Assembly (NCBI GenBank): GCA_950295325.1
Contig: OX485804.1
Span: 32,054,001-32,118,000 of the forward strand
Length of the DNA stretch: 64,000 nt
Direction of reading: 5' to 3'
From: Polytrichum commune
Taxonomy: Eukaryota; Streptophyta; Polytrichopsida; Polytrichales; Polytrichaceae
The stretch's first letter is position 1; each line of letters starts with the position of its first letter. Below are positions 10,820-22,364 of the stretch, one piece after another. Both the position numbers and the translations under genes were made by a program. The notes below the pieces were generated by a model. The model searched no databases. It was not told where the DNA came from and was given only the letters and a program-made list of their open reading frames with translations.

Positions 10820-13800
10820 ATGGAGTCGAAATGGATGTGTGTGTTTGCTCTGGTCGTTGCTGCCGCTGCTTTGCCGATGTTGCAAGCTGCGGATGAGTAT
10901 GTGACGGTTCTTACATCGGACAATTTCAATGACCATGTCGGTGGCGACAAGGCAGCGCTCGTGGAGTTTTACGCACCTTGGTAGGTTGATTTTTTGGTTT
11001 ACTCTTGTAGTGGGATTGATGTCACGCAATTTTTCAGTGCAACGGATGCCACGTTCGACCTCTGTAGCATGCGACGCTGAAGGTCGACCATGGCATTCGT
11101 TCGACGTTTGGCCGATCTGTAGGGTTCCTATTGAGGAGATGAAAGGCGTGATATACTGTTGGTTAGTTTTCGGTTTGGGAAACGGTGGATGATAATTTAG
11201 GATGGAGTCTTCCTTTTGACTGATCGAGCGGGAACTTGGCTGGCCGATCAAGCTAATGTGAGTAATGGGGTGTTTTGATGATATAGGTGCGGACATTGTA
11301 AGAGGCTAGCTCCCGAGTATGAGAAGCTTGGGGAAGCACTGAAGGCACAGAAAGGAGTCGTGATCGCAAAGGTAGGTTTCATCGTCTCTTTCTTAATGTA
11401 ATGAATTTTTGTTTTGTTGAGCAAGGGATGTCATTATGAGGGGATTGTATCCAGGAATCAGGGAAACGAGACTTGTTATTAGTGTTTGAATTCCATCCTG
11501 TGATTTTATCACTATTTGCGAACCAAGTATTGGACTTTGCTTGTGAACAGCAGTACAGGGTGTTTGTGGTATCCACAATGTATTGTCGATAGTATGTTTT
11601 GTCTATAAATGTATGTCGAGTCGATCAGGGCCATATATGTTTGACCTGGGAAAAAAGGAAACCGTTAAGTTGTGGGGATCGATGTTCGCAATTGAGTTTC
11701 TTATTTGTGAAATTTGAGTATTTCCATGGCGAAAATACTCATCGTGGGAATTTGAGTATTTTCAGGTTCATGGCATTATTAGTTTATTCTTTTTGTCGTG
11801 CTCAAGTACACATAATTCTTTGCCCTCTGTATTGGGGGAGCAATGCTAGTATCTCTGTTCGTCAGTAATGATGGACTCTACAAGGGTAATTCAGTTCTAT
11901 GTGCCAAACGTGTAGCAGTTTTACTCTTCATGCTGAAGTGATTGTAACGTATAGATCATACTGACTGTGGTGGTGCTCAGGTGGATTGTGATGATCACAA
12001 GCCTTTGTGCTCGAAGTTCGGCATTCAAGGATTCCCAACTATCAAATGGTTCCCCAAGGGTTCTTTGGAGCCGAAAGAGTGAGTTTTACAAGCCTGGAGA
12101 GGTTACATGTTTGTTCCAATCAGTCAGCCAGGGATCTGTGGTTAAGCTGGAGTTAGGTTGACTTAGAGCAACTCCTATGTCCACTGTCAAATGATCCTCT
12201 CAATAATTTTAAAAGTTATTTGTGCCAATGCCCCATGCTCATTCCACTTGAAAAGTTGATATATATATATATCATAATACTTCATTGGCCACCAATTATT
12301 GACTGTCCTTGGTTACTCAATTTTGAAAGGGTGGGTAGGGAGTTAGAGGGTTGCTGTTTTTTCAGTAAGTAATTGGTGGGAAATAAAGATTTGAATTACA
12401 GTTTGCGGGTGGAAAGAGTATGGGTCTTTCCTCGATAAGACATAGAAAGCTGATTAGTTAGAGAATGATTTTACAGTGATTGTTGGAGACACTGTTAGGT
12501 TTATCAGAGCAGGAGTGTGTAAATGTCTTGTATTTGCAAACTAACCCTTGGTGTAATCTTGTGGTGGTCCAGCTACTCTGGAGGCCGCACCACAGATGCT
12601 CTCTTGGAGTTTGTCAACACTGAAGCAGGTACCCTTTTTTCTGGTTCTATCTTAGACTGCTCACTTTGAGGCCTCTAGAAGACTTCTGTAGTCCAATAAT
12701 GACATAGTATTCAGCTGGTATTATCTGTACCCATAAGTGGATGTGCTCCCTTCTCTGCAGGTGTTAAAGGAAAGGTTGCGACAGCACCTTCTGAGGTTGT
12801 GGTTTTGACTCCAGCAAACTTTGACAAGATTGTCAAGGACACCACAAAGGATGTTCTTGTGGAATTCTACGCCCCATGGTACAAGAGCTTACACCTAGTG
12901 TCACTTTGGGAAGTATGTGGATAAAAATTGAATGGATCAATCCTTAGATTACTAGTGATTTGGAAGGAGGGTCTTGATCAGAGGGTTAGTTGAAAGACAA
13001 ACTTAGGTAACCTTTGTGGATGTCATGACCAATGAATACCAAATGAGTTCAGTTATTTTTTAACCATGCACTAGATTGATTATCTGTTGATTCTACATGT
13101 AGTGAAAGTTTACCACTTTTTGAAGGATCAAATAACAATGTAACTTTGTGCTTTTGTCTCCTCATTTGGGTGTGATTGGGTGGCAATTGTGTACTGCAGG
13201 TGTGGTCACTGCAAGAGCCTTGCCCCTGTAAGTTCTTTAGTAGCTCACGAGAATATTCAGGGTTTTCTTTAACTTTTGCTCGTGATTGTCAAGGGTGTGT
13301 GTCTGTTGAAAGGCTATTTTGGATCAATTATTTGATCTGTAATACACACTTTAATAAGACACGTAGCTTTGTACATTAGCCTTAACAGTGGTTCACAATC
13401 TGCATATAAAAAAAGAACAGTGACAAGGTACAGATGCCTTATCGCAATATAAATGGCTTGTGTAGGTTTATGAAAAGGCAGCTGCAGCTTTCAAGGCAGA
13501 GAGTGATGTTGTGGTTGCAAAGGTTGATTGTGATGCACACAAGGAGATTGGTGAAAGGTATGTCCTTCTAACAGCAATAAGTCTTTCTTCTTGGGTGTTC
13601 TTAATCTGACTTGAATCTTGACAACGAAAATGTGTGATTAAATCAATGTAGTAAATGTGGAATATGTAAATATGAAAGCTAGTGTGCAGGTTCTTGATCT
13701 TGGTATATTTGAATATGTGAAGATGCAGATATATGAAAGCTAATGATCAGGTGTACATATGGCTGGATTGAGGGTACTTGACATCTAGTGATGGATCCAT

Positions 13801-14993
13801 AATTAAATCCCACTAGAAATATGTATCACATCTCTGCAGTTTTCCTGTATGTCAAGCATTCAGTCAAAAGTCATATGTGAGAACTTAGCATCAGCTGACT
13901 TTGAAAAGCAACCTGGCTGTCAACAGGTACGGAGTCTCTGGTTATCCTACCTTGAAGTTCTTCCCCAAAGACAACAAAAAGGGTGAAGAGTATAATGGTG
14001 GACGGGATGTGAATGCATTTGTGGAGTTCCTGAATGAGAAAGCTGGAACTGCACGTACCTCCACAGGAGCTTTGAGCGATGATGTATGTTCATCAACATT
14101 TTCTAAAACATTCTAGGACTACTTATTGGTCTGTTCTTGCTGTTGCAGTCATGACACAGTCACAGGCTTACTTGTTAACCTTGCATTGCACATCTGCTAC
14201 ACATGTCGGCACTATGTTACATTACTGAATTACTGAATTTTTGTGTCTCATATTGGTCTGCTTTTGATGGGCAGTTCACTATTATCAGCTTTATATAACA
14301 TGTGTTTGACCTTGCACCCACATCCTTGTTGGCCTCTAAACTTGATGAGTATTATGTTTTGCAGGCTGGAATTGTAGCAGCTTTTGATGATGTGATTACT
14401 GAATTCCTATCAGCTGCCCCTGAGGAGCGCAGCAGCATTTATTCAAAGGGAGAAGCAGAAGCTGCCAAGCTAGAGGGAAAAGCAGCTGGGTAAGAGAAAA
14501 TGCCGTTAATAATTGAATAGAAATACTAAGGCCATTTGACCTCCCGAATGTTGTGCATCCATGGTGATTGCATTCAAGTTGTAGCACTGTTGGATCTCAA
14601 AATGTGATTTGTCCTAGTCTATCTCCATGTAACTATGCAACATAACTTCTATTCCCATGTTTGCAACAGCTATGGACAAGTCTACTTGAAGGCCTTGAAA
14701 AGCATGATTGACAAAGGTGAGGGGTATGCGAAGAAGGAATCGGAGAGGCTCGCCCGCCTTTTGTCAAAGGTGAGATCACTCAAACCACTTTGTAGTGCAA
14801 TGAGTCTCTTATATGCAGGCCAAGTTCTATTTGTCACTTTGTTCAATCACTGGAGGGATATTTTTGTGAGCTGAGATGAAAATGAGTGCACTAATTCGTG
14901 TCTGTTTTTGCTGTGCAGTCTGTCAGCCCCAACAAAGTGGATGAGCTCACAGTAAAGAAGAACATTTTGTCAGCGATTGCAGATAAGCAATGA
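10820..14993 (+). CDS. PDIL2-1: Protein disulfide isomerase, PDIL2-1/ERp38-like, 11 exons
   Basis: Exons: 10820-10980, 11287-11371, 11981-12078, 12573-12628, 12761-12878, 13200-13227, 13466-13557, 13927-14083, 14365-14489, 14670-14769, 14919-14993. All introns are GT/AG and phases join to 364 aa. It catalyses oxidation and isomerisation of disulfides in the ER lumen. Residues 1-23 are a signal peptide ([18 protein letters not shown]...). The first thioredoxin domain has WCGHC (CGHC 55-58) and cis-Pro 101 (GFPT). The second has CGHC 174-177 and cis-Pro 220 (GYPT). From about 260 an Ala/Glu/Lys-rich helical domain follows, like the ERp29 C-terminal (D) domain. Length fits plant PDIL2-1 proteins (about 360 aa). 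The C-terminus is SAIADKQ, with no KDEL/HDEL signal, so retention must use another route. The first ATG after the TATA box, apart from the uORF, was chosen as start. Confidence 0.95.
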
Positions 14994-15950
14994 AGGTTAA
15001 TCAGAGAGTTGGTTATGAGGAATCTAGAAGCTGAAGTCAAGTAGCTCGCAGATGTGGCTGATGCGTTCACAAGATAAGGCAATTTTAGATTCGTTTATCA
15101 ACTCTCTGATACATGACCGGTAGAGTGTTCACTGCAGTGTAAGACCTCATTCTTAGGCCTGATATATGAGGCTTTGATATCTTCATGACGTTTTGCAGAA
15201 ACTTAGTCTAATATTTAATAGGCATCCTTGTAGTTGTGGCTAGGACTGGTGCTGATTAAGAGTTTGTCTGGTTTGTGCTGGACAACATGCATGCAAGGCA
15301 AGAGAGTTACAACAGGAGCTCGTATGTGGAGGACATGTAATCAATTGTATTCCCTATTTAACTTTATCCCACATTCTTGAGTTTTTATGCAACCTTGTGC
15401 ATTTGTAATTCTGAAATTCAATTTAATGTTCAACACAAACCTTCTTGAGATGTACCATATAAGGTAGACAACCTTCATTCAGTTTCTTTTTCTAATTGAA
15501 CACTAATTATGAGTGGCATTTGCTTTGAGATCTATGAAGTGGGTCCATCAAAGCTGGAAGATTGTGGCAACCCATTACATCAAATAAGAATTGCTCCAAC
15601 TTTCCATAAAGCTTGAACAGGGTAAAACACCAAACTAATTTAATATACACAGGTTTACATTTTGAACTTCAATGACTGAAGAAAGCAAGGAAGTTTCCAA
15701 TTTCTATCCCAGGTAAAACATTTGGAAACATTAGTACGTGGAGAGAGTGGTGCATGGAAACTAGTCTTCACAAATATCCTGTCTTGACACATGTTGAATG
15801 CAGAGGATTCTTCATACTATTTTCTGTTGTAATACAATGTCGTCATTTTTTATGCAGTTGCCTCCACAGTAGTGGTGTAAGTTAAGATCACTGTTCTAAC
15901 GGAGGATCCAAATGCACTCTTCTTAATCCATACATTTGTAATTGGGTCTT
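14994..15950 (+). other. PDI 3' UTR and downstream flank
   Basis: Non-coding. The first few hundred bases are probably 3' UTR; an AT-rich tract with AATTTAATG and ATTTAATAG words near 15210-15425 could hold polyadenylation signals, but no single site stands out. No repeat of the major families is seen until about 15950. Confidence 0.5.
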
Positions 15951-16660
15951 AATTGGACACTTTTCTCTCTTGACCACTTCTCATAGGATATGAAACACAA
16001 AATTAGTGCAAGATGATTCACAAACCCAAATTGTGCATGTAGTCATTTTCCCTCATAATCCTTGGAGCTCACGTGAATACACCCTAAACTCCATAATATC
16101 ATGCTTGTAGCAACCAAAGTGCACATGATACTAAGGAGTTCTGTAGTTGGTAATATGGATGTGTGACAAAAAAGAGAATAAGTCTAGGATGTGACATTAT
16201 AGAATAACACAAAAGTCAAACGTCGCAATAATGACAATGTGATGTGTGTGAGCAGGTGATTTAAACTCTTTGGTGGTTTACTTTAATGTTAAAATGTGCA
16301 ATGTTTGGGAGGGACACGAGACAACAAGGAGTAAGTTCTAAATCGACAGAATTTGTTCTCTAGGGGGTTTAGGATATACGAGAAGGAGTGGCATTAAGGA
16401 GGCTGATATTATAGAGTTTAGAGTGCATCTTTTGGAATATCAAAGCAAAGGTTCTCATGCTCATCAAATGATCACATAGCTCCCTCCCTCCAAAAATATA
16501 GAAATCATATTCACTTTTGAGCTTAGAATGGTTAGCAAATTTTGAGCAAGTAGTCCAATCTTTTTTAGACACATGTCTTTTTGGTCTTTGATCTTAGATC
16601 CACGCGTGACCACATACAACTCCAATATAGGTGTCCACATTATTCACTATTTAGTTCCAT
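15950..16660. repeat. Decayed repeat (family G) interrupted by a family F element
   Basis: Similarity to 60380-60840 is visible on both sides of the family F insertion. The left side shares GATATGAAACAC, GTGCAAGATGATTC and TTGGAGCT. The right side shares TTTTGAGCA.GTAG, CCAATCTT, GTCTTTTTGGT and AATATAGGTGTC. The 60-kb copy lacks the insertion. No protein is recognisable. Confidence 0.5.
16079..16427. mobile_element. Family F TIR element (complete copy)
   Basis: The left end TACACCCTAAACTCCATAAT and the reverse of the right end TGCACTCTAAACTCTATAAT form inverted termini of about 23 bp. Length is about 349 bp with no coding capacity. It sits inside family G sequence, which is uninterrupted at 60 kb. 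The target duplication is not clear (possibly TA-related). Confidence 0.65.
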
Positions 16661-17429
16661 CGCAACAATCTCAACATCACACCGCGAACATCCTACTACC
16701 CTTTCATTAGCAAGTGTCAAGCTAATGTGCATTGTGGCACCATAGGCCCAAAACCTAGTAGATGGAAGCATTGACGTTGCCATGTGAACCTTATGGCGGG
16801 AACCCGGGGTCCCACATAGACTTTGCCTCAAAACGTCATTAATTATTTATTTTGCTGGAGTGCTACTTATGTTGCAACATAAACCTAAACCTAAACCTAT
16901 AGATGTTTGCTAGAAGTCATTACTGAATCTCGCAATGTACCGTTGGGTCTCTCTTGCTCTCAGCTAAGTTTCCCTTTCAATAACTTCATTCAAAAACATG
17001 TTCTCCAAAAAATCATCTAAAAAATGAGCATGATACCCCTAAAAATGACTAACTGCATCATCATTTTTAAAAAATTGATCTGAATGTCCCTGTGCAGCTC
17101 ATGATGTGAGCAGTCAATTGTCGCCTTCGTAGAAAGAATCGGAGTCATATTGACAGTGCTACAAAGTTTATGCGAGAGCCAAGGACCGATGGGACCCTGG
17201 GGTCCCGCCACATGGTTCATGTGTGACCCACCAAGTGCATTTGCATACTAACTTCGAGGTTGTAGAGCGGCTTTTAACACACTGATTTTTTGCACTCATC
17301 ACATGCAGTAGGCGACGGTAATAAATTTTTTTTTAACTTCTTATCATAAGCTTCAACTAACAAGGATAAACTTTATATGACATACTTGGAAATACATCAT
17401 GAATGGCTTCAGCTCTCTAGAGTGAAACC

Positions 17430-17667
17430 ATGATCGGGGGGAACCGGCAGTTAGTTACAAATGAACTGGTTGAGTTTGAGAAATAACCAGTTGAAGTAGT
17501 TCAAGACTGCAGGAATATTACGGTTCATTTAAAAAGAATTTAAAGAAGAATATACCCGAATTTAATGAAGGAAAACCGGAGGATGTCATCAACATGTAAC
17601 CGGTTGGACTTGCAAACACTAGGATCTCAACCGATGAGTATGCCCAAACAATCTCCCCGATCACTAA
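17430..17667 (-). mobile_element. hAT-like MITE family A, complete copy
   Basis: The element, about 238 bp, is flanked by AGTGAAACC on both sides (17421-17429 and 17668-17676), consistent with an 8-bp hAT target duplication plus one chance base. Ends read CATGATCGGGGGGAA and, in reverse, TAGTGATCGGGGAGA. Internal family words are GAACTGGTTGAGTTTGAG, AATATACC and AACATGTAACCGGTTGGACT. Confidence 0.8.
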
Positions 17668-18004
17668 AGTGAAACCATCTCACACCAAGTCCAAGGAGAC
17701 TCAAGATAGCAATTAATTGCATTTGGCATGACTGGTCAATATATTGTTCACTCCAATTTCGTGGTCAACTTGCTCCGATCACTTGATCACATTCACCATC
17801 ACATGCACCCGCCATTCACATAGTTCCATACCCATATGGGTACTATTGTTGTTGTTGTAGTTGTTGTTATATGCGTGTTTTGTATCATTGTATACCATGC
17901 ATTCACATGAAGGCCCTTGAATAGTATGTATATGAAACGAATAAATTTCATCAAGTATACCGTACTCTTCACATCACTTACATTGAGTGTCGACGGTCCT
18001 CATT

Positions 18005-18574
18005 CAATGTCCGGGCATAGTTGGTCAAAACCCTAGTGTTTCCAAGTCCGACTTAATTGTGATCTTTCGGGTGTTTCTAAATTTAGACAATGTTTCATTA
18101 AACTCTTCTTAAAATAATCAGTAATCCTCCTTGAAGTTGTGAACTTCAACTGGTTATTTCTCAAACTCGGCTACACTAAATATGGTATTTTAGCGTCACA
18201 TAGTATTTGATGCCACTATGGTAACTATTCAGATGACACTTCGTATGAATAAGTGAACAAATATTGTCATGGATGATGGATGAGATCATCCATTGGCCCC
18301 AACCCTTGCCTTCTCTTGTCAGCAAATTGTGACGAAATATTGTGATGGATGAAAAATCACTTTGGTAAGTGACACTAATTGCAACGTTGTAAACCATAAT
18401 CCTCCCATAAATTCACCAAGCAATGACAAGTAATGCTGGGTTAAATTTAGTGTTGGCGACACTATGTTGCGGTTTACAATTAATCATTGAGCAAGACAAT
18501 TAGAATTGGTGAAACTACATATCATGTTTAGTGTAGTTCATCTCGAACTAGCGGTTGGTTCTCCCCGTTCATTG
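18005..18574 (+). mobile_element. hAT-like MITE family A, degraded and interrupted
   Basis: The left part, 18005-18171, begins CAATGTCCGGGCATAG and contains TTGGTCAAAACCCTAG and GGTTATTTCTCAAACTCGG. The right part resumes at about 18536 with TTCATC..AACTAGCGGTT and ends CTCCCCGTTCATTG at 18574. The family B element in the middle is a later insertion. Confidence 0.6.
18174..18533. mobile_element. Family B TIR element inserted in family A
   Basis: Ends CACTAAATATGGTA and, in reverse, CACTAAACATGATAT, each flanked by TA (18172-18173 and 18534-18535). A TA duplication would suggest a Tc1/mariner (Stowaway-like) element, but a CACTA-type origin with an unclear duplication cannot be excluded. The 360-bp interior matches 53276-53648 in inverted orientation (GCTGACAAGAGAAGGCAAG, CATCCATGACA). 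No coding capacity. Confidence 0.65.
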
Positions 18575-18973
18575 GTTTCCGTTGCCGATGCCCTCCTTCT
18601 TTGTAGACATGCATGGGAATTAATAACAATACTTAAGCAAGCATGCCTCATTAGGTTACGTGTCTTCAATGAACACTTACATTTGATTGAAATCGGAAAC
18701 AAGGAAGATCCACTTCCCAAGCCGATGACCTACTTACTTAAGCTTAGATATTTGGACATGGCGGAGGCCCGTGAGTCAAACAATGCCACTTGGCCTAGTA
18801 TGTACTTATTTTAGACATGCTAGGTAGCAACTCTAAAAATTCGAAATCTTCCATTTGCACAAATTATGAAGTGGCATAAGTCTACTGACTTCGGACGTGT
18901 GTCGAATTGTGCAATTCATTTCTTTTATGACAATTTTTGTCACTTGTGAGCGTTGATGAGCTCTACAAATTTC

Positions 18974-19004
18974 AACACACACACACACACACATAGATAT
19001 ATAT

Positions 19005-19035
<31 letters not shown>

Positions 19036-19042
19036 TAGATAT
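18974..19042. repeat. Compound (CA)n / (GATA)n microsatellite
   Basis: A CA tract runs into AT and then a GATA/TAGA tract. Confidence 0.95.
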
Positions 19043-19279
19043 AATGTATTGTATACCCACAACTACCACTCCACTTAATAATATCAACAACATGATGTGC
19101 CACAATGGTACCTTTGGGAGCTTGAAATGTACAACGATCGTACATAATGTTGATTTTGGGTGTGCTTATCTTAGTCATTTCATTGACTCGATCGGGTGGA
19201 TTGTGACTTCTTACTTGAGCCATTTTCACCATTGTTGTATCATCGTCCTTAACTTAGCTCCAAGATGACCTTAAACTAC

Positions 19280-19430
19280 ACAAAATATGATATTTAGTGT
19301 TTGATACACTAAATATCAATAACCCTATGAAAGTAAGTAACATTAAATGTAAACTCAAACACTAAAGATCAACTATGGTAATATGTGGAAGTTACATGTA
19401 TGAATTTAGTGTTAGTAAGGATATGGGAAA
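19280..19430. repeat. Family B-like palindromic remnants
   Basis: ATGATATTTAGTGT is followed at once by ACACTAAATATCA, a near-perfect head-to-head pair of family B-type ends. Further TTTAGTGT and AAACACTAAA words follow within 130 bp. Probably two abutting element ends. Confidence 0.4.
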
Positions 19431-19577
19431 AAAAAGGATTTAATGAAGGAGGTGGCAGTAGGGAAGGTAGTGGCACATTTATGTCTAACACTAATTGTCA
19501 AAGAATTGAAAATTGGTGGTGAGCATGGTAGGGTGGTAACAACACTAACTGTAACCAGACATTACATATCATATACT

Positions 19578-19730
19578 TGTGTACCGGATGATAGCCGAGA
19601 GGTACCCAAACCGAACAGAGTGGTTGGCGGTTCGATTCTCGGCTGTCGAATTGTCTCTCTACTAGACGGAAAACTAGCCAGGTGGTCAAGCACCTCATGT
19701 GTTCCCAAAATGTTTTAAAAAAAAATTCTT
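19578..19730 (+). mobile_element. SINE-like element 1 (tRNA-type pol III boxes)
   Basis: An A-box-like TAGCCGAGAGGT (19592-19603) and a B-box-like GGTTCGATTCT (19629-19639) are separated by 37 bp, and an A-rich tail follows at about 19716-19725. Shared words with the 27.8-kb copy (GAGGTACCC, TGGTTGGCGGTTCGATTCTC, TCTCTCTACT) show dispersal. This is the layout of tRNA-derived plant SINEs; folding does not give a convincing functional tRNA. Confidence 0.55.
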
Positions 19731-19739
19731 TAACATAGT

Positions 19740-21080
19740 ATCGCATAGTTGTCTTCGATGCATTAGAAGCTATGGGGTGTCTATTTACCAATCGCCCTTC
19801 ACCGTTCGTGACCACTTTGTCAAATGCTAGTTAATTTTCATTCGCGTTTCACAATGACCCTCCGTTGATTAGCGCATGGCGTCACTAAACACAGGCATTG
19901 TCTAATCTTTGCCAAGGGTGTTGTGCTCAATTAAAGGTGCAAGGCAAGTGTTCTCACTTGAAATTTCACCCCTAGTTGTCACATTTCCCTCTTGTACATC
20001 ATGGGTTTAGCCCTGACTGTTGTTGGATCCTTTGGAGGAAGCACTAGCAGAATTACCTCAGGCCATCTACCTTTGTTACATCTTACTCCTTCTCGACAAT
20101 TGGAAGACTAATTTCGGCATCATACATGTGTGGATGAGACAAATAGGTTCAATCACATTGGCTGCCATTTATTACAACGAACCCCACTACCTAGCATGTA
20201 CTTGGCAATGACGCGTACAATTTGTAGTACCTAATAAGAAAGTGAACATTCTATCGCTCCGCAAAAAATGTTATGACCTTCCTACCACCAAAAAACCTCC
20301 TTTTAAGATTGAAAAGGCATGTGAACATCGGTGTCCAAGATGCTACACCGTTTATGGTATTTAATGCTACATGCATTATTTGTGAAGGTCCTAAACTAGA
20401 TGCCTAGAAGCCTCAAAGTGTCACGTCTGCTAATTGCCAATATGATTCCATTCATCAACATAAGTAACTTCTTGAAGTGAAAAAATTACCTACATTATGA
20501 CATTTAGAGTAGCACATTAGGACACTATAGATGATACTCTCGCGTCTTAGATATTCTTGAACGTACTCATGGGCAGTGCCATTTGTCTACACTTTAGTCA
20601 ACTTGTAGACCATTGTTTAACATAGGCATGCACCTCATAACACTATTGAACACACTCATGCACAAAGATTAGTAAGCACGCTTGAACACCAAGTGTCATG
20701 AGATGACACTTAATTATGGTGAAGTCATTAATCTTCTATGTAACCTAGGATACATCTAAAAATAGGGTAAGGGACACACAAATAGCATAAATATGTAGCC
20801 CAATTCCTCTCAATGTGAATGTTGGCCACAACAACACACTCACGACACGAACGAATGTTTATGTTAAGATTCTTGTTTTCCTTTGGCTCCTCGGTCTTTT
20901 TGGCCGCAAGGAGTAGTGGAGTGGGGTACGTGTGCTAATGAATAGTCTTGATACGGGACCCAACAACTAATGTATAGTACAAGGTACGTGTTGCACTAAT
21001 AATAATATAAGTATCTTTGTGGGCACTTTTGGTTCTTTTACAATTAATTAATGAACGTGGAGAACCGGTTGCTCAAGGGT
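19740..21080. other. Intergenic stretch without recognised genes
   Basis: No coding sequence, RNA gene or bounded repeat was identified. It contains short AT-rich and TTTTTGG-type tracts only. Confidence 0.5.
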
Positions 21081-21083
21081 TTC

Positions 21084-21385
21084 GAAACACCGGTTTCGAA
21101 ATGGGAGTTCGGTAAGTTAAGGTAAAAAGAATGTTGGTCCTTGACGTGTGCCTAACTTCGAGGAGCTTTGGTTTCAAGGGTCTGTCCCTCTTTTATTGGG
21201 CATAATCATTTTGTTTGTGAGGCTTGTAACCTCGGTTTTTTAAGTGGATTTGAAAATGGTCGGCTTTAAACCAATAAAAGAGGGACCAACCTTGAAACCA
21301 AGCTCCTCGAAGCTAGGCATGTGTCAAGGCCAACATTCTTTCTTACCTTGGCTTATCAAACTCCCGTTTCGGAACCGGTGTTTGC
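21084..21385. repeat. Long fold-back (inverted repeat), about 120-bp arms
   Basis: The left arm (21084-21222) and right arm (about 21268-21385) are imperfect reverse complements. Paired words include CCGGTTTCGAAATGGGAGTT with AACTCCCGTTTCGGAACCGG, GAATGTTGG with CCAACATTC, and GGAGCTTGGTTT-type segments. TCCCTCTTTTATTGG pairs with CCAATAAAAGAGGGA. A loop of about 45 bp remains. A transcript would fold into a long hairpin. Confidence 0.75.
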
Positions 21386-21435
21386 GAGTTTGTGCGACCT
21401 CTCCTTCAGGTACAAATGAACCAGGCTCACGTCCC

Positions 21436-21578
21436 TGATCACACCAAACTTTCCCATCCAGTTCTAACTGTAACTTTGCTAGGAATCATGTCGAGAGCCA
21501 GTTGTTGGCCCACCACTCTTCACACTATCACAGCCGAAGAAGCCAACAAATGGTGACAGTCGTGGCCGGTGTGACGAG
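21436..21578. repeat. Family I short repeat, copy 1
   Basis: It begins GATCACACCAAACTTTCC and ends GTGGCCGGTGTGA. In inverted form it resembles 28254-28398 (AAACTTTCCGTCCAGTTC, TTGTTGGCCCACCA, CACACTATCAC). About 145 bp, non-coding. Confidence 0.45.
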
Positions 21579-21585
21579 CCCCCAA

Positions 21586-21945
21586 GCAATAACCGGTCGA
21601 AAATGAAGACTTCAAGAAAATCACTTGTCATTCTAGACAAGTCTAAGGAATATACCTTGAATTAATGAAGAAAAACCCAAAAGATGACCGGTTTTTGAAA
21701 CTTTCGAACACTCGTGCGATTTTGACCAAGAACATCCCCAACAGTGGTCGGGGAGATTGTTTGGGCATACTAATCGGTTGAGATCCTAGAACCGGTTACG
21801 TGTTGATGACATCCTCCGGTTTTCCTTTATTAAATTGGGGTATATTCTTCTATAAATTCCTCTAAAATGATCAGTAATTTCCCTGCCGTCTTGAACTACT
21901 TCAACCAGTTATTTCTTTCTCAAACTCAACCGGTTCTCCCCCGAG
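21586..21945. mobile_element. Two abutting family A hAT-like MITE copies, head to head
   Basis: 21586-21740 is a truncated reverse-orientation copy (AATAACCGGTCGAAAATGA, AATATACCTTGAATTAATGA). 21742-21945 is a forward copy starting CAGTGGTCGGGGAG, with GGTTACGTGTTGATGACATC, GGTATATTCTTCTATA and CAAACTCAACCGGTTCTCC. The two are separated by a base or two. Confidence 0.6.
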
Positions 21946-22036
21946 TACGGACGGCAGCCGAGACGAATGTGGCAATTAATGGAGCAATGCATTTCAAAAC
22001 TTGCAGGGTGATGTCGTGTTCCAAGGGACAGGGAGC

Positions 22037-22053
22037 ATATATATATATATATA
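22037..22053. repeat. (AT)n microsatellite
   Basis: A short AT dinucleotide run in an otherwise unremarkable intergenic stretch. Confidence 0.85.
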
Positions 22054-22323
22054 ATACCTCCAAAGTTCCAAACGAAACCCGTTTTCAGAAATCGAGACTC
22101 AAATTAAACAACGGTATAAGTAAGTAAGTGTAAAGTAGATACACCTTGTGGGACAAAAAGGTGGAGAAACGAAGGAGATGAAGCCCCTAAAATATATAGA
22201 TCTATATATATACATGCATTCTCCCACACACTTTGCACCTATATCTAGGCTCGCCTCCCCAACTAACTAATAAGTCCCCGCCGGCCCCCCACCTTGTTAC
22301 TTTGACCTCCTAGCTAGGAAGTT

Positions 22324-22326
<3 letters not shown>

Positions 22327-22362
<36 letters not shown>
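22327..22362. repeat. (GA)n microsatellite
   Basis: About 17 GA units. Confidence 0.95.

Positions 22363-22364
<2 letters not shown>

Noticed and set aside
16880-16899. Telomere-like AAACCT triplet repeat
   Set aside because: Only three units, and AAACCT rather than the plant AAACCCT motif.
19592-19639. Functional tRNA gene
   Set aside because: A and B boxes are present but acceptor and anticodon stems do not form convincingly; a SINE fits better.
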